Positions 10,336 to 21,050 of a DNA stretch of 64,000 nucleotides are shown in pieces. Under the pieces are notes generated by a model that was not told the DNA's origin, did no database searches, and was given only the letters and a program-made list of their open reading frames with translations. Every line of letters starts with the position of its first letter. Within the stretch, counting starts at the first letter, position 1. Source of the DNA: Harmothoe impar (Eukaryota > Annelida > Polychaeta > Phyllodocida > Polynoidae); contig OX381720.1 in assembly GCA_947462335.1 (NCBI GenBank), positions 62,331,946 to 62,395,945 on the forward strand, in the 5' to 3' direction. Position numbers and translations under genes: made by a program.

Positions 10336-10619
10336 GGATTCCTACCAAAAACTACCAAAAACAATCAATTAGTCTCAATAATTGTATTTTCTAATAACAT
10401 ATTACATCTTCATGTATACATGAGGATTAGTTACTGACTTTGTATAGACAAAGTAGAGGGAGGAGTATTTTGGGCTAGCTGGGGAGGGTTTCTTATCTGT
10501 ACACTGTAAAAACGGTGTTTAGAATAATGGTGTTCAGGGACGCATGTCGCTAAAAGATGACATTTGTCGTCACGATGCATTTTTGAGAAGGTTCACCAAA
10601 TGCTCCGATTTAATAATAA

Positions 10620-11141
10620 GGCTCAGTCTCATGAGTTTGTAACAGTTGAAACGTCTTTGACGGGTGTCGTCTTTGACCGGTGTCGTCTTTGACCGGGTGT
10701 CGTCTTTGACCGGTTATATAGAAAAGTTGTTTTTTCCATTTAAAAAAAATATTTTATATGTATAATTATGATGTAATGTACTTGGTGACACTTCTTATTG
10801 CATAATACTTTGGACAGTGCAGCTGTTTAAAGTATTATGCAATAATAATAATAAGCTGTTTAAAGTTTTAGTAAAATACCAAGTGACGTCTTTGACCGGC
10901 TCAAGAAAAAAAGCCCAAAAGGGACCCTTAATATGTGCATGAAAAAAAAAATTATTGGGTAAAACAACCATAGACTGTTTATTACATGAAGAAGTTGAAG
11001 CTTAAATTTCTTTACTATATACTACTTTTTCTTCATTTTAATCCCTACACGGTCAAAGACTACACCGGTCGAAAAAAGACACCGGTCAAAGACGACCCGG
11101 TCAAAGACGTTTCAACTGTTACAAACTCATGAGACTGAGCC
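10620..11141. mobile_element. Foldback-like element, family D
   Basis: The first 42 bp (GGCTCAGTCTCATGAG... to ...CGTCTTTGAC) are repeated exactly inverted at the right end. The arms hold GTCTTTGACCGGGTGTC-type subrepeats. Flanks carry the 4-bp duplication ATAA (10616-10619, 11142-11145). The centre is AT-rich and non-coding. Confidence 0.85.
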
Positions 11142-11571
11142 ATAAACGTGATAGAATTCCATATAGACTCTACATAATATTATTATGTACTAGATCATTA
11201 CGTTATCCTACGTGACAACACTGATATAAGTTAATAGCTTCGTCAAACTTAAAGATGGACGGTAAAATTATGATATAGATCTTTATACAGTGATATCTGT
11301 TAAAGTTAAATAAGGCCATTTATAACGAATTCTGTACCTTTGTACTTGTATGTAGACTGAACTGGCATGGATATCCAGAAATCATTCACACAAAAACAAA
11401 TCTGAACATCCGAGAACGATATTTTCATTGCCTTAACTCTAGGTTATAAGTTCTCATCGAAACAATTGCACTTTTACACACTTAGAAGTGGCCTCCAATC
11501 AGTAACGTATTATCCCATCAAACGTCAATTGACACTAAAATAGCTACCTTTTATAGCAGGAGTTACACTCA
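11142..11571. other. No gene seen
   Basis: AT-rich sequence with no splice-bounded open frame and no recognised repeat. Confidence 0.4.
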
Positions 11572-12007
11572 AAAAGTAAACTTGTCTCCAGACTCTTCCA
11601 AGTGACGGTCATAAAATAAACGAGTCAAAAACTTGTCTAAAACAGTGCTACACTTAACAGTGCATGGACCTATACTGAGTCAGGATGATAGAACCTGACA
11701 CCAGAGCGTCTGTGGTGACCAGGACACTGAGAAAAGGAGAGGTCCAGGAGCCCAGTGTAGGTTATATAAGAAGGTGGTGTAAGAGATGTTTAAGATAACG
11801 TGGCTGTCATAGTCCGTACTGAAAACAAGGAAGCGGGTCTTCTAGATGGGGATAGAAGACCCACTTGGCATGTGGCAGCCCAAAACCCGACATTCACCAG
11901 CTCCAGATTCTATTTGTGGGATGGTAAACTGATAGGCTAGACAACTTTTGACTCATTTATTTTATGATAGTCACTTTGACGAGTCTGGAGACAAGTTTAC
12001 TTTTTTA
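11572..12007. repeat. MITE, family E, longer form
   Basis: The ends are AAAAAGTAAACTTGTCTCCA and TGGAGACAAGTTTACTTTTT. The right half carries the family core (CTAGATGGGGATAGAAGACC, then a CCAGATTCTATTTGTGGGAT word) in reverse relative to 17343-17604. About 150 bp of unique sequence lies in the left half. Confidence 0.75.
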
Positions 12008-13305
12008 GTGTAGGCCTAACCCTTTATAAGGGCCGCATGGTGCCTTAATGAGCTATCCCCTTTGTCGCTATGATATGTGAGTGCAGCCCTGCCGATTAGG
12101 CAAAATAAAAAAAAAGTTTCAGGTAACATGAGAAGAAACTCTAGGGTCGGTAGGTCGGATTTTTTCTTTTTTTTAAACTTTTTTTTTAACGTACCGTAAA
12201 ATTGACCAAAAATGTATAAGAATGGTAATATTATTTCAAAATTTTTGTAAACCTAAAATTTACCCCCAAAAAGTGTAAAAATATAAGAATTTCTCCAAAA
12301 TTGCATAAAAAAACGTAGGGTCGGGCCTGTTTGGATAGGGTCTGTCGGGTGACTTGAAACAAACCTTCTTTTTTTTTTGGCTTTAGACTCAGCAGGGCCG
12401 CCATTTAGTAAAGGCTATTGGTGCATCATATAAACTCCTCAGTCCTCAGGGCGTGTATCAACCCTGAAGAGTTGGCGTGATACCTGAATGCAGCAGTGGT
12501 AAGTTACACGCCAAGGCTGCATTCATGCAACATGTAGAGGCCACAATATATTCAGCAATGTTACCAGATTACAGTGGTGCCATCTGTAGAGGGTAGGGCT
12601 GGAAACTGATTAAGATTACCAGAAAAGTGGGCTTTTTGAGATTTCAGGTAAAATGTGTGGCGTCTAGTCATTTGCACATTTGTCCCCACGTGCGTCTGAC
12701 TGATAGGCTAGACAACTTTTGACTCATTTATTTTATGATAGTCACTTTGACGAGTCTGGAGACAAGTTTACTTTTTTAGTGTAGGCCTAACCCTTTATAA
12801 GGGCCGCATGGTGCCTTAATGAGCTATCCCCTTTGTCGCTATGATATGTGAGTGCAGCCCTGCCGATTAGGCAAAATAAAAAAAAAGTTTCAGGTAACAT
12901 GAGAAGAAACTCTAGGGTCGGTAGGTCGGATTTTTTCTTTTTTTTAAACTTTTTTTTTAACGTACCGTAAAATTGACCAAAAATGTATAAGAATGGTAAT
13001 ATTATTTCAAAATTTTTGTAAACCTAAAATTTACCCCCAAAAAGTGTAAAAATATAAGAATTTCTCCAAAATTGCATAAAAAACGTAGGGTCGGGCCTGT
13101 TTGGATAGGGTCTGTCGGGTGACTTGAAACAAACCTTCTTTTTTTTTTGGCTTTAGACTCAGCAGGGCCGCCATTTAGTAAAGGCTATTGGTGCATCATA
13201 TAAACTCCTCAGTCCTCAGGGCGTGTATCAACCCTGAAGAGTTGGCGTGATACCTGAATGCAGCAGTGGTAAGTTACACGCCAAGGCTGCATTCATGCAA
13301 CATGT
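11928..13305. repeat. Direct duplication of about 608 bp
   Basis: Sequence 11928-12535 reappears at 12699-13305, apparently identical except for one base in an A run. The copies are separated by 163 bp (12536-12698) of a family F element. Each copy contains the end of a family E element and a family A element interrupted by a family B element, so the insertions predate the duplication. It may be recent or an assembly artefact. Confidence 0.9.
12099..12385. repeat. Family B MITE nested in family A
   Basis: GGCAAAATAAAAAAAAAGTT through CTTTTTTTTTTGGCTTTAGA interrupts a family A element, whose halves are at about 12010-12098 and 12386-12535. It is copied with its host at about 12866-13152. Confidence 0.65.
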
Positions 13306-13419
13306 TGACAAAAGGTCAGAGCCCATTAAATCACTATGCTAAATGACCCCCCCCCTCCACCTGCTGACCCCCCCCCCCCCACCTCAGGTATGGGCCTAGT
13401 ACCACATCAAAGGCCCATA
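13306..13419. repeat. C-homopolymer tracts
   Basis: Two C runs, separated by TCCACCTGCTGA, precede the CpG-rich stretch. An acceptor-like CCCCACCTCAG ends at about 13387. Confidence 0.6.
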
Positions 13420-13520
13420 GGGACGTCACGCTGCTGAGAACGCCCTTAGCAATATGGCCGTCCTGTCAGCATCTCCATGGTAACGGTTCTCGCGAGGGAG
13501 GCACGAGACTTGGTCATGTT
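13420..13520 (+). promoter_or_regulatory. Possible CpG promoter with X-box-like and TCTCGCGAG motifs
   Basis: A short CpG-rich island in AT-rich DNA. It contains GGGACGTCAC (CRE-like), CTCCATGGTAAC (like an RFX X-box half) and TTCTCGCGAGG, close to the TCTCGCGAGA core-promoter motif. It could drive the gene whose first coding exon is proposed at 16121. There is no transcript evidence and strand is inferred only from that exon. Confidence 0.3.
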
Positions 13521-13850
13521 GGTGACCTGGGTCAATGAATCTGACATAAAAGAGATTCCTAATAATTCATACACTTGTATATATTGTATATACTTATTGG
13601 GATAATTCTATAAACAGGAGACATTCTGAAGTAATATATTCGTGATTAGTTAAGATGGTGTTATTGTACTACTAGATGTCAAACTGGAATAAAAAGATGT
13701 AGATATCTCAGTGATTGTTGTGTTTGATACTATGGTAATCCGTCATTACTGACATATCGATGGGTGTGGACCACTAAATTCGACATGGCGAGATGGCCGT
13801 TGTTTGGCCTAGTGAACTGCAACATGAGTAATATCAAAGATAGTTACATG
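13521..13850. other. No gene seen
   Basis: AT-rich and unremarkable. The last 60 bp lead into the ATCGACA minisatellite. Confidence 0.4.
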
Positions 13851-14150
13851 GGGCATGGGTATTTCTTAAAATCGACAGGGTGACATGGGTATTTCTTAAA
13901 ATCGACAGGGTGACATGGGTATTTCTTAAAATCGACAGGGTGACATGGGTATTTCTTAAAATCGACAGGGTGACATGGGTATTTCTTAAAATCGACAGGG
14001 TGACATGGTTATTTCTTAAAATCGACAGGGCGACATGGTTATTTCTTAAAATCGACAGGGCGACATGGTTATTTCTTAAAATCGACAGGGTGACATGGTT
14101 ATTTCTTAAAATCGACAGGGTGACATGGTTATTTCTTAAAATCGACATGG
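13851..14150. repeat. 30-bp minisatellite of ATCGACA word, family Q
   Basis: About ten copies of a 30-bp unit, ATTTCTTAAAATCGACAGGG plus TGACATGGGT. The first five end in TGGGT and the last five in TGGTT, so two sub-blocks amplified separately. The period is a multiple of three, which keeps frames open on both strands, but the encoded peptides are only translated repeats. Confidence 0.95.
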
Positions 14151-14239
14151 GAATGGGGGCCCCCCATCCAGACCCCCTCATCCTCCACACAGCCCTAAGC
14201 TCTAGGCTACTCTAAATTCTCATATATGTGTGTGTGTAT

Positions 14240-14477
14240 AGCTCTTTACGGCCCGCATGATACTTTAATGCTATGTCCTTTGTTGTCATGATACATTAAT
14301 GCAGTCCCAACGAGTGACTCACCAGGGGTTCATTCGTGCATCATGACGACCTGACATGGTTGATACACTCATGAAGAGTCTGCATGAATGATGCACCAAT
14401 GGAGTACCGATAAGCTGCCTGCGGGCGGTGCATTGATGCTTCATGACATGACACTTCACCATAAACTGATAAAGGGT
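14240..14477. repeat. Double-hairpin MITE, family A
   Basis: Bounded by TTTACGGCCCGCATGATAC and ATAAAGGGTT, with GCATGATGC-type words and two partly degraded hairpins. Confidence 0.65.
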
Positions 14478-14947
14478 TGGGCCAAAAAAAGAGAGGTTTG
14501 TTTCAGGTCACCCGACCGACCCTATCAAAACAGGGCCGACCCTACGTTTTTTTAATGCAATTTTGAAGAAATTTCCGTATTTTTGGCCTTTTTTGGTAAA
14601 TTTTAGGGTCTTCAGACAGGCCGGCTAGTACTTTCATGTTTAGAAAAAAAGCTTTTAAAAAAATCCGACCTACCGACCCTATATTTTTTGCCCATGTTAC
14701 CTGAAACAAACTCCTTTTTTTTTGGCCTAATATGGGCAGAAAATGTAGGGTCGGTAGGTCAGATTTAAAAAAAAAATTTAATACTTTTTATTTTAAACAT
14801 GAAAGCACTAACCAGCCTTACTGAAGACCCTAAAATTGGGTAAAAATACGGCAATTTCTTGCAAAAAATGTATATAAAATGTAGGGTTGGCCCTATTTGG
14901 ATAGGGTCGGTCGGGTGACCTGAAACAAACCTTTGTTTCGGCCTAAC
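14478..14947. repeat. Two family B MITEs head to head
   Basis: The first (14478-14730) runs from GGCCAAAAAAAGAGAGG to TTTTTTTTTGGCCTAA. The second (about 14728-14947) is in the opposite orientation, with TAGGGTCGGTAGGTC near its start and GGTCGGTCGGGTGACCTG near its end. Confidence 0.75.
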
Positions 14948-15244
14948 AATCTAGGTGTGGTGTTCATCACCTGAGTGTAGAAGTGCATACAGAGTGGTGC
15001 CACTCACACACCAGACCACTGGGAGGGTACACCTGACTCGTACCTGACCCTCTGTGTAGATATAGGCAGGAGACTGCTACAGTCAACCTTCACTACTTCA
15101 AGAATTTACTACCCCGGATCCCTCACTTCCTCAGACAGTTACCTGGAAACTGTTATTCTATGCTCCATTTTATTTGGGTTTAATTCCTCGGATAATTTGT
15201 TGTCTCAGACATTTCTCATTGCATTTTCCAAATTCGAGGAACTA
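14948..15244. other. Unassigned sequence before minisatellite
   Basis: Moderate GC with CTCACACACCAGACC and other non-repetitive DNA. It could contain a non-coding exon, but I see no matched splice pair. Confidence 0.3.
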
Positions 15245-16060
15245 AGGGCTGACTGGTACAGGCCTAGAGGCCGACTGCTTCCGTACAGACTGGTACAGGC
15301 CCATAGGCCGACTGCTTCCATACAGACTGGCCGACTGCTTCCACACAGACTGGTACAGGCCCATAGGCCGACTGCTTCCCTACAGACTGGTACAGGCCTA
15401 TAGGCCGACTGCTTCTACACAGACTGGTACAGGCCTAGAGGCCGACTGCTTCCACACAGACTGGTACAGGCCTAGAGGCCGACTGCTTCCACACAGACTG
15501 GTACAGGCCCATAGGCCGACTGCTTCCACACAGACTGGTACAGGCCTAGAGGCCGACTGCTTCCACACAGAATGGTACAGGCCTAGAGGCCGACTGCTTC
15601 CACACAGACTGGTACAGGCCTAGAGGCCGACTGCTTCCACACAGACTGGTACAGGCCCATAGGCCGACTGCTTCCACACAGACTGGTTAGGCCTATAAGC
15701 CGACTGCTTCTACACAGACTGGTACAGGCCTATAGGCCGACTGCTTCCACACAGACTGGTACAGGCCTAGAGGCCGACTGCTTCCACACAGACTGGTACA
15801 GGCCCATAGGCCGACTGCTTCCACACAGACTGGTACAGGCCTAGAGGCCGACTGCTTCTACACAGACTGGTACAGGCCTAGAGGCCGACTGCTTCCACAC
15901 AGACTGGTACAGGCCTAGAGGCCGACTGCTTCCACACAGACTGGTACAGGCCCATAGGCTGACTGCTTCCACACAGACTGGTACAGGCCTAGAGGCCGAC
16001 TGCTTCCACACAGACTGGTACAGGCCCATAGGCTGACTGCTTCCATACAGACTGATTAGG
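15245..16060. repeat. 37-bp minisatellite
   Basis: About 22 copies of ACTGGTACAGGCCTAGAGGC plus CGACTGCTTCCACACAG. The main variation is AGGCCTAGAGGCC versus AGGCCCATAGGCC, both short palindromes. It lies just upstream of a candidate first coding exon. Confidence 0.95.
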
Positions 16061-16120
16061 CCTACTGAGTGTAAGACCCGAGTGTGTGGCTGGAGCCTGG
16101 AGCTGTGACTGAGTGCCCGG

Positions 16121-16185
16121 ATGGACCTGTACCCCATTACCATGTACTACCCAGACAACAGGGGCTCCCCCCATCACCCACCCTG
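16121..16185 (+). CDS. Candidate first coding exon, unknown protein
   Basis: ATG at 16121 opens MDLYPITMYYPDNRGSPHHP, one more codon (P) and TG, ending at a near-perfect donor (CCCTG|GTAAGTGAAC). An in-frame TGA lies shortly upstream, so this is the first Met of its frame. The exit phase is 2. Joining to the acceptor at 20346 completes TGC and keeps the frame open to a stop, so the two may form one small gene. The peptide is Tyr/Pro-rich and not recognised. A transcription-factor or adaptor N-terminus is only a guess. Confidence 0.4.
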
Positions 16186-16633
16186 GTAAGTGAACAATAA
16201 GCGCTATATTAAAGTTAGCACATCCCATATTTAGGACCAAAAAATAGATTTCCTTAAGAATTAGTCCCATCTATCTATTTCATTACCCCTAATTCCCTCT
16301 GATTTTGCTCTAATTCGATCTTATTGCTCAATATATGGTCATTTAGGGAATAAATGTGTGCACACTTTTATTCTCCCTATTGAAAATACACTAGAAAAGC
16401 CCATGGTTGGGGACATTGGGTCTCTTTGTGACCTATTAACATTGATGACATCTAATTGACCTCTATTCTCTAAATATTATACTTTTACAGTGTTTGGAAT
16501 ACATTTAAGTAAGATTTAGAATTTGAAGAAAAATCGGATATGCCCACTTCAACTGTCAATGAAATCTAAAGTGAAATATGCCTTTCAAGCCCATGCACAG
16601 AAAATATAAATGCACGGCCCTTAGTCTGAAGTG
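16186..16633. other. No gene seen; putative intron
   Basis: AT-rich and mostly unique, consistent with intron sequence after the donor at 16186. Confidence 0.4.
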
Positions 16634-17256
16634 GCTATCCCAGGTTAGTCATAGGGACATAGGTCAGGCATGACTAAGTGCTGTTCAAAAATGACTGAGG
16701 CATAATAAAAATTGACTAATGCCTTTGGCTGTGTCTCAACATATCAGGCCGATGTGAACGTCTTTGACTGGGTGCCATCTTTGACCGGGTGCCATCTTTG
16801 ACCGGGTGCCATCTTTTGACCGGATGCCATCTTTGACCGAATGCCATCTTTGACCGGGTGCCATCTTTGACCGGGTGTCATCTTTGACCACCTGACAGAC
16901 AACAGTTTATTTAGGTCAAGATATAGATAGAGATATAACCACCTCAATTTTCTTTATTTCATCCCTTACATATCATATAAGAATTTCTTTTTTATAAATC
17001 TATATTTATGGTGCGGGTCAAAGATGACACCCGTTGGCCTGATCTCATGAGACACAGTCCCTACTCAAGAGGACTTAGCCTAAAACTCATTGAAATGGAG
17101 AAGACTAACGTGAGTTGATCAGTACTGACCAACCTAACAATATCAAATAACCTAGGTTGGTCATATAGGCAGCCAAAAAATGACTAACTAGGTTAGGCTA
17201 TAGTGACTGAAAGATTGGTTGTATAAGCAGCCAAAGAATATCAGTGTGCTGATACA
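16634..17256. repeat. MITE family I, interrupted by family D element
   Basis: The flanking halves carry GACTAACTAGGTTAGGC, GACCAACCTAACAAT and AATATCAGTG, characteristic of the intact 350-bp copies at 34237-34593 and 48224-48574. The interruption is 16727-17057. Confidence 0.65.
16727..17057. mobile_element. Foldback-like element, family D, nested
   Basis: Starts GGCTGTGTCTCAACATATCA and ends TGATCTCATGAGACACAG. The left arm has about eight subrepeats of the GGGTGCCATCTTTGACC type. The right arm keeps only one (GGTCAAAGATGACACCCG). No clear target duplication. Confidence 0.75.
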
Positions 17257-17342
17257 TATCCGTTCAGAGCAGCGTATTGGTTCAATACCATATAAGGTAG
17301 CAACTGGCTGATAGCTCCAGGGATATTCTGTAGCAACAACAC

Positions 17343-17604
17343 TGAAAAAAGAAACTTGTCTCCAGACTCGTCTAAGTGACTATCATAAAATAAATGAGTC
17401 AAAAGTTGTCTAACCTATCAGGTTACCATCCCACAAATAGAATCTGGAGCTGGCAATTGTCAGGTTTTGGGCTGGCACATACCAAGTGGGTCTTCTATCT
17501 CCAGCTAGAAGACCCATTTCCTTGTCACTTAGACGAGTTTTTGACTCGTTTATTTTATGACTGTCACTTTGAAGAGTCTGGAGACAAGTTTACTTTTTGA
17601 GTGA
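17343..17604. repeat. MITE, family E
   Basis: Inverted ends CTGAAAAAAGAAACTTGTCT and GGAGACAAGTTTACTTTTTG. The inner inverted words are GACTATCATAAAATAAATGA and TTTATTTTATGACTGTCACT. The core hairpin is GGGTCTTCTATC / CTAGAAGACCC. The intact length is about 260 bp. Confidence 0.85.
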
Positions 17605-17640
17605 AGGAATAGGGTATAGATTCTATGTCTTGTATGCAAC

Positions 17641-18003
17641 AAGGGATGAACCTGCCAAGTGACTAGACGCCACCCATTTTACCTGTGATCTTAAAAACCC
17701 ATTTTCACGGTAATCTTAATGATTCTCCCTCTTCTCTAGATGGCGCCACTGTAAGTCTGCAAGTCTCGATGAATGTCCTTTCCTTTAACCGTCCCATCCT
17801 TTAGAGGTAAATGGGTTCAGTTATAGCTTGTTACAGTTTTTAAAAAAACCACTAAAAGAGACAGATTAGCGGGGTGCAGGGGCAGAGCCCCCGATATATG
17901 CAACAACTGGGAACTGATTAAGATTACTGGGAAAGTGGGCCTTTTTAAGATTGCAAGGAAAATGGGTGGCGTCTAGTCACTTGGCAGGTTTGTCCCTACG
18001 TGT
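17641..18003. repeat. MITE, family F
   Basis: GACTAGACGCCACCCATTTT near 17660 returns inverted as AAAATGGGTGGCGTCTAGTC near 17960. The flanks GATGAACCTGCCAAGT and CACTTGGCAGGTTTGTCC also pair. The middle (CAGGGGCAGAGCCCCC) is a small hairpin. Confidence 0.8.
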
Positions 18004-18083
18004 TTCTTGTAACTACTCAATTTTGTGATTCAATATGTCCATTTCTTGGCAAGTAACTTGCTGGTACTGCAATCATCACTGCT

Positions 18084-18720
18084 GAAGAATTGGCATGATG
18101 CACCAATGCTGCATCCAGTGAGTGGGGAAGAATTGGCATGATGCACCAATGCTGTATCCAGTGAGTGGGGAAGAATTGGCATGATGCACCAATGCTGTAT
18201 CCAGTGAGTGGGGAAGAATTGGCCTGATGCACCAATGCTGTATCCAGTGAGTGGGGAAGAATTGGCATGATGCACCAATGCTGTATCCAATGAGTGGGGA
18301 AGAATTGGCATGATGCACCAATGCTGTATCCAGTGAGTGGGGAAGAATTGGCATGATGCACCAATGCCACATCCAGTGAGTGGGGAAGAATTGGCATGAT
18401 GCACCAATGCTGTATCCAATGAGTGGGGAAGAATTGGCATGATGCACCAATGCTGTATCCAGTGAGTGGGGAAGAATTGGCATGATGCACCAATGCTGTA
18501 TCCAGTGAGTGGGGAAGAATTGGCATGATGCACCAATGCCACATCCAGTGAGTGGGGAAGAATTGGCATGATGCACCAATGCTGTATCCAATGAGTGGGG
18601 AAGAATTGGCATGATGCACCAATGCTGTATCCAGTGAGTGGGGAAGAATTGGCATGATGCACCAATGCTGTATCCAGTGAGTGGGGAAGAATTGGCATGA
18701 TGCACCAATGCCACATCCAG
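18084..18720. repeat. 43-bp minisatellite derived from family A
   Basis: About 15 copies of GAAGAATTGGCATGATGCAC plus CAATGCTGTATCCAGTGAGTGGG. The unit is a piece of a family A hairpin arm. Variants CCACATCC and TATCCAAT recur every fourth unit in the second half, giving a 172-bp higher-order period. The period is not a multiple of three and the unit lacks minus-strand stops, so all three minus frames are open; these are not genes. Confidence 0.95.
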
Positions 18721-18851
18721 TAAGTTAGGTCTACCCACCAGCACTACAGATGCCCATGTGGCTTGGCCAATGCCCATCCCCATTCCAGTAGATGTATACT
18801 TCCTAATTCTCACACCAGGTGGCCTGCCAGTCCAAGCTACAACCACCATGA

Positions 18852-19133
18852 GGCTGTGTCTCACGACCTTGGGCCAATGTTTTTGTCTCTGACCGGGTGC
18901 CAGCTCTGACCGGGTGCCAGCTCTGACCGGGTGCCAGCTCTGACCGGGTGCCAGCTCTGACCGGCCTGAATAAAAACAGGTTATTTAGGGCAGATGATGA
19001 TAAAAATGGACAAATAATGACTAGTTTAGAGAGTTATAACATCCATTAACCTTTTCAGCCAAATTCTATCTCCATCTGCCCTAAATAACCCGATTTTATT
19101 CAAAACATTGGCCCAAGGTCGTGAGACACAGCC
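18852..19133. mobile_element. Foldback-like element, family D, one-sided array
   Basis: The ends are GGCTGTGTCTCACGACCTTG and CAAGGTCGTGAGACACAGCC, exact complements. The left arm has about five CTCTGACCGGGTGCCAG units. The right arm has lost them all. The inner stem GGTTATTTAGGGCAGATG / CATCTGCCCTAAATAACC is intact. Target duplication ATGA (18848-18851, 19134-19137). Confidence 0.9.
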
Positions 19134-19689
19134 ATGAGCACAAGTCGCGGATCAGCCCTGGATCAGTACATTGCAGGCAGTACATTGCAGTCCTTAGATT
19201 CTGTCATAGGGGGGTTCCAACTGCAAGGGCTCCATCTCTTGGGGAACAAGGATACTACAATATTGCTGTGTGTTCTCTCCAACTCAGCATGTCTGAGAAA
19301 ATGTCATCATACGCAAACACTACAACATATAACAACTAATCAATGATACACCCATATCAAAAAGACTTCCCCCTGCTACATGTTACAGGCGTGAATTGTT
19401 TGAGAATAGAGAAAGCTAGGCTTAACTAATACCCCCAGTACATTGCCTATTTCACGCCCCCCCCCCCTTTTCCAAAATCCTGGATCCGCCCCTGAGTTAA
19501 CCTGACATTGGGTTGTCTATGAAGCCTAAGATTAGACAGTTACTGAAACTTTTTAAGGGTAGTTCTACTAAATCTAAAAAAAGGAAATGAATAGAATGAT
19601 ATGTGCTGTATAAACTTGCAGATGGAGCATTGAGGTAGCTTCACCGCTTGTGGTTGAAAAGAATATTTTAGATTGTCTCTTTTTAGCAG
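19134..19689. other. No gene seen
   Basis: Contains a C run at about 19457-19467 followed by TGGATCCGCCCCTGA, a fragment of a dispersed GGCGGATCCAGG-type repeat. Otherwise unassigned. Confidence 0.4.
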
Positions 19690-19821
19690 TCTGCCCCATT
19701 GAAGCCTACAGTAACTAGTTCCCCAACCTGCCATAGATGGCACCACTGTATTAGGGTCTCACCACTCCATATCCATTTGGCTCCTGAACTAAACCAAAGT
19801 ATGCACGAGTCTAACACCAGG
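19690..19821 (+). CDS. Candidate internal exon, unknown
   Basis: A strong acceptor (TGTCTCTTTTTAGCAG) and donor (ACCAGG|GTGAGT) bound exactly 132 nt, open in phase 0-0 for 44 codons (SAPLKPTVTSSPTCHRWHHC... ending NQSMHESNTR). It does not fit the phase-2 exit of the 16121 exon. The word GATGGCACCACTGTA also occurs inside dispersed elements, so this could be chance within a repeat. Confidence 0.22.
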
Positions 19822-20061
19822 GTGAGTAGCTATTCCGCCCTTCTGTAAGTCTGTCAGGATTTATCTTTGTTGTCGTTTGTTTTATGTATTTTTAGTTGCC
19901 ATTATTAGGGTTTGTGGAGATTTGGTTAAAATGAAGATGACATCCATTTGGGAGAAATAACAAGTGGAGCCGCCTCTTTGCATTATTTTCGACCCCCCTG
20001 AATTTGAAATGGCTTCGTTTTGGCGCTGAACGACAGGGAAAAGGAGGAAGAAATTGATCTT

Positions 20062-20192
20062 ACAAATTTCTTAAAATCGACATGCCAACATATATGCATT
20101 TCTTAACATCGACATTGCAACATAAGCATTTCTTAAAATCGACATAACAACATAAGCATTTCATGAAATCTACAGGTGACATGAGGACCCCC
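20062..20192. repeat. ATCGACA-type repeat, family Q
   Basis: Four irregular copies of GCATTTCTTAAAATCGACAT-like words followed by a C run. Confidence 0.65.
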
Positions 20193-20346
20193 CCACCCCC
20201 CCCCCCCTGCTGAGCTCGGTTGTGGCACGTGACTAGTGATGTAACCAGTATACATGTTGCTGGTTCGTGGTGCCTCCACCAGGTAGCGCGGCAGTGGTAC
20301 CCACACACCCCCCCCCCCCCCCCCCCCCCAACACACACCCACACAG

Positions 20347-20428
20347 CTGGATCCTCATGCAGTACAGGCTGTGCGCTAACCGTTACCTGCAGCAGACTGA
20401 GTCGTACAGCCCCTGTACAGTAGGGTAG
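20347..20428 (+). CDS. Candidate terminal exon, pairs in frame with 16121 exon
   Basis: A long C tract then CACACACCCACACAG forms a strong acceptor. Entering in phase 2, the exon reads WILMQYRLCANRYLQQTESY followed by SPCTVG and TAG at 20426-20428. Joined to the 16121 exon this gives about 48 residues, short for a protein, so further exons or alternative splicing are possible. The product is not recognised. Confidence 0.28.
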
Positions 20429-20524
20429 TAGTATACTGAGTGTATAACAGGACGGGGTAGTACTATAACACTGGACAGGGGGCCAGTATAGTGGTATAAC
20501 ACTGCATGTATAATGCTACAGCAG

Positions 20525-20770
20525 CATTAGTATAGCGAGAATTCGGAATTCTCCACATCAGCAGCCATGTTCGTTCTGAGCTCGGAATATCCCGCGAGAT
20601 TAAGCTTGGTACCAGACACCCACACACCATAACTTGCCAGAAACAAGCTGCATTACGAGAGCAGAACCAAGATCTCACGAGATTGCTGGTGTCAGTATAC
20701 AGGTATAAACACAGTGGTGGCGGGAACAAGTCCCCTCCTGTTACAGCGCTATATCAGTGGTACAGGACCA
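20525..20770. repeat. Family M element with YY1-like and CGCGAGA motifs, copy 1
   Basis: Homologous to 38778-39010: shared words are GGTACCAGA, GAGCAGAACCAAGATCTCA, ACAGTGGTGGCGG and AGCGCTATA. It carries CAGCAGCCATGTT and CCCGCGAGATT where the other copy has GGGCGGCCATGTTGG and TCTCGCGAGATT. It lies 108 bp upstream of the 20878 candidate start. Confidence 0.7.
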
Positions 20771-20877
20771 GTATAGGAGTTGTAATATAAACATCTACAT
20801 CAGTACCAGGAGAGGACGCGTGGTGGACGCAGCAGGAGTACGTGACGTGACGTAGGTGAGACGCTATGTGAGACGCC

Positions 20878-21050
20878 ATGACGGCGACGTTTGATGGACT
20901 GTGGTCCATAGACCGTGACCGGGGAGGAGCAGCTCATCGGGAGTACAACAACACACACCACGTGACCTCTGTCAGCCATGTCAACAACACCAACAACAAC
21001 ATAAACCACAACAACCAACAACAACAACAACAGAGTAGCAGCTCGGGCAG
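20878..21050 (+). CDS. Candidate first coding exon with Asn/Gln run
   Basis: ATG in a reasonable context (GACGCCATGA), preceded by an in-frame TGA six bases upstream. It encodes MTATFDGLWSIDRDRGGAAH, then an Asn/His-rich stretch, six Gln and SSSSG, ending in AG at donor CAG|GTGGGT (phase 2). The upstream 60 bp are CpG-rich with repeated GTGACGT words. The phase fits the exon at 39708 (AG+G=AGG), giving ...SSSSGR-AGLGAGQGGQ, but a one-in-three match proves little. Low-complexity N-terminus, no domain recognised. Confidence 0.35.

Noticed and set aside
15245..16060. CRISPR-like appearance of regular repeats
   Set aside because: Units are contiguous with no unique spacers, and the genome is eukaryotic. 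The same applies to the other arrays.
18017..18864. Three overlapping minus-strand frames with HANSSPLTGYSIGA repeats
   Set aside because: The 43-bp unit lacks stops and rotates through all three frames. A real gene would not be open in all three.
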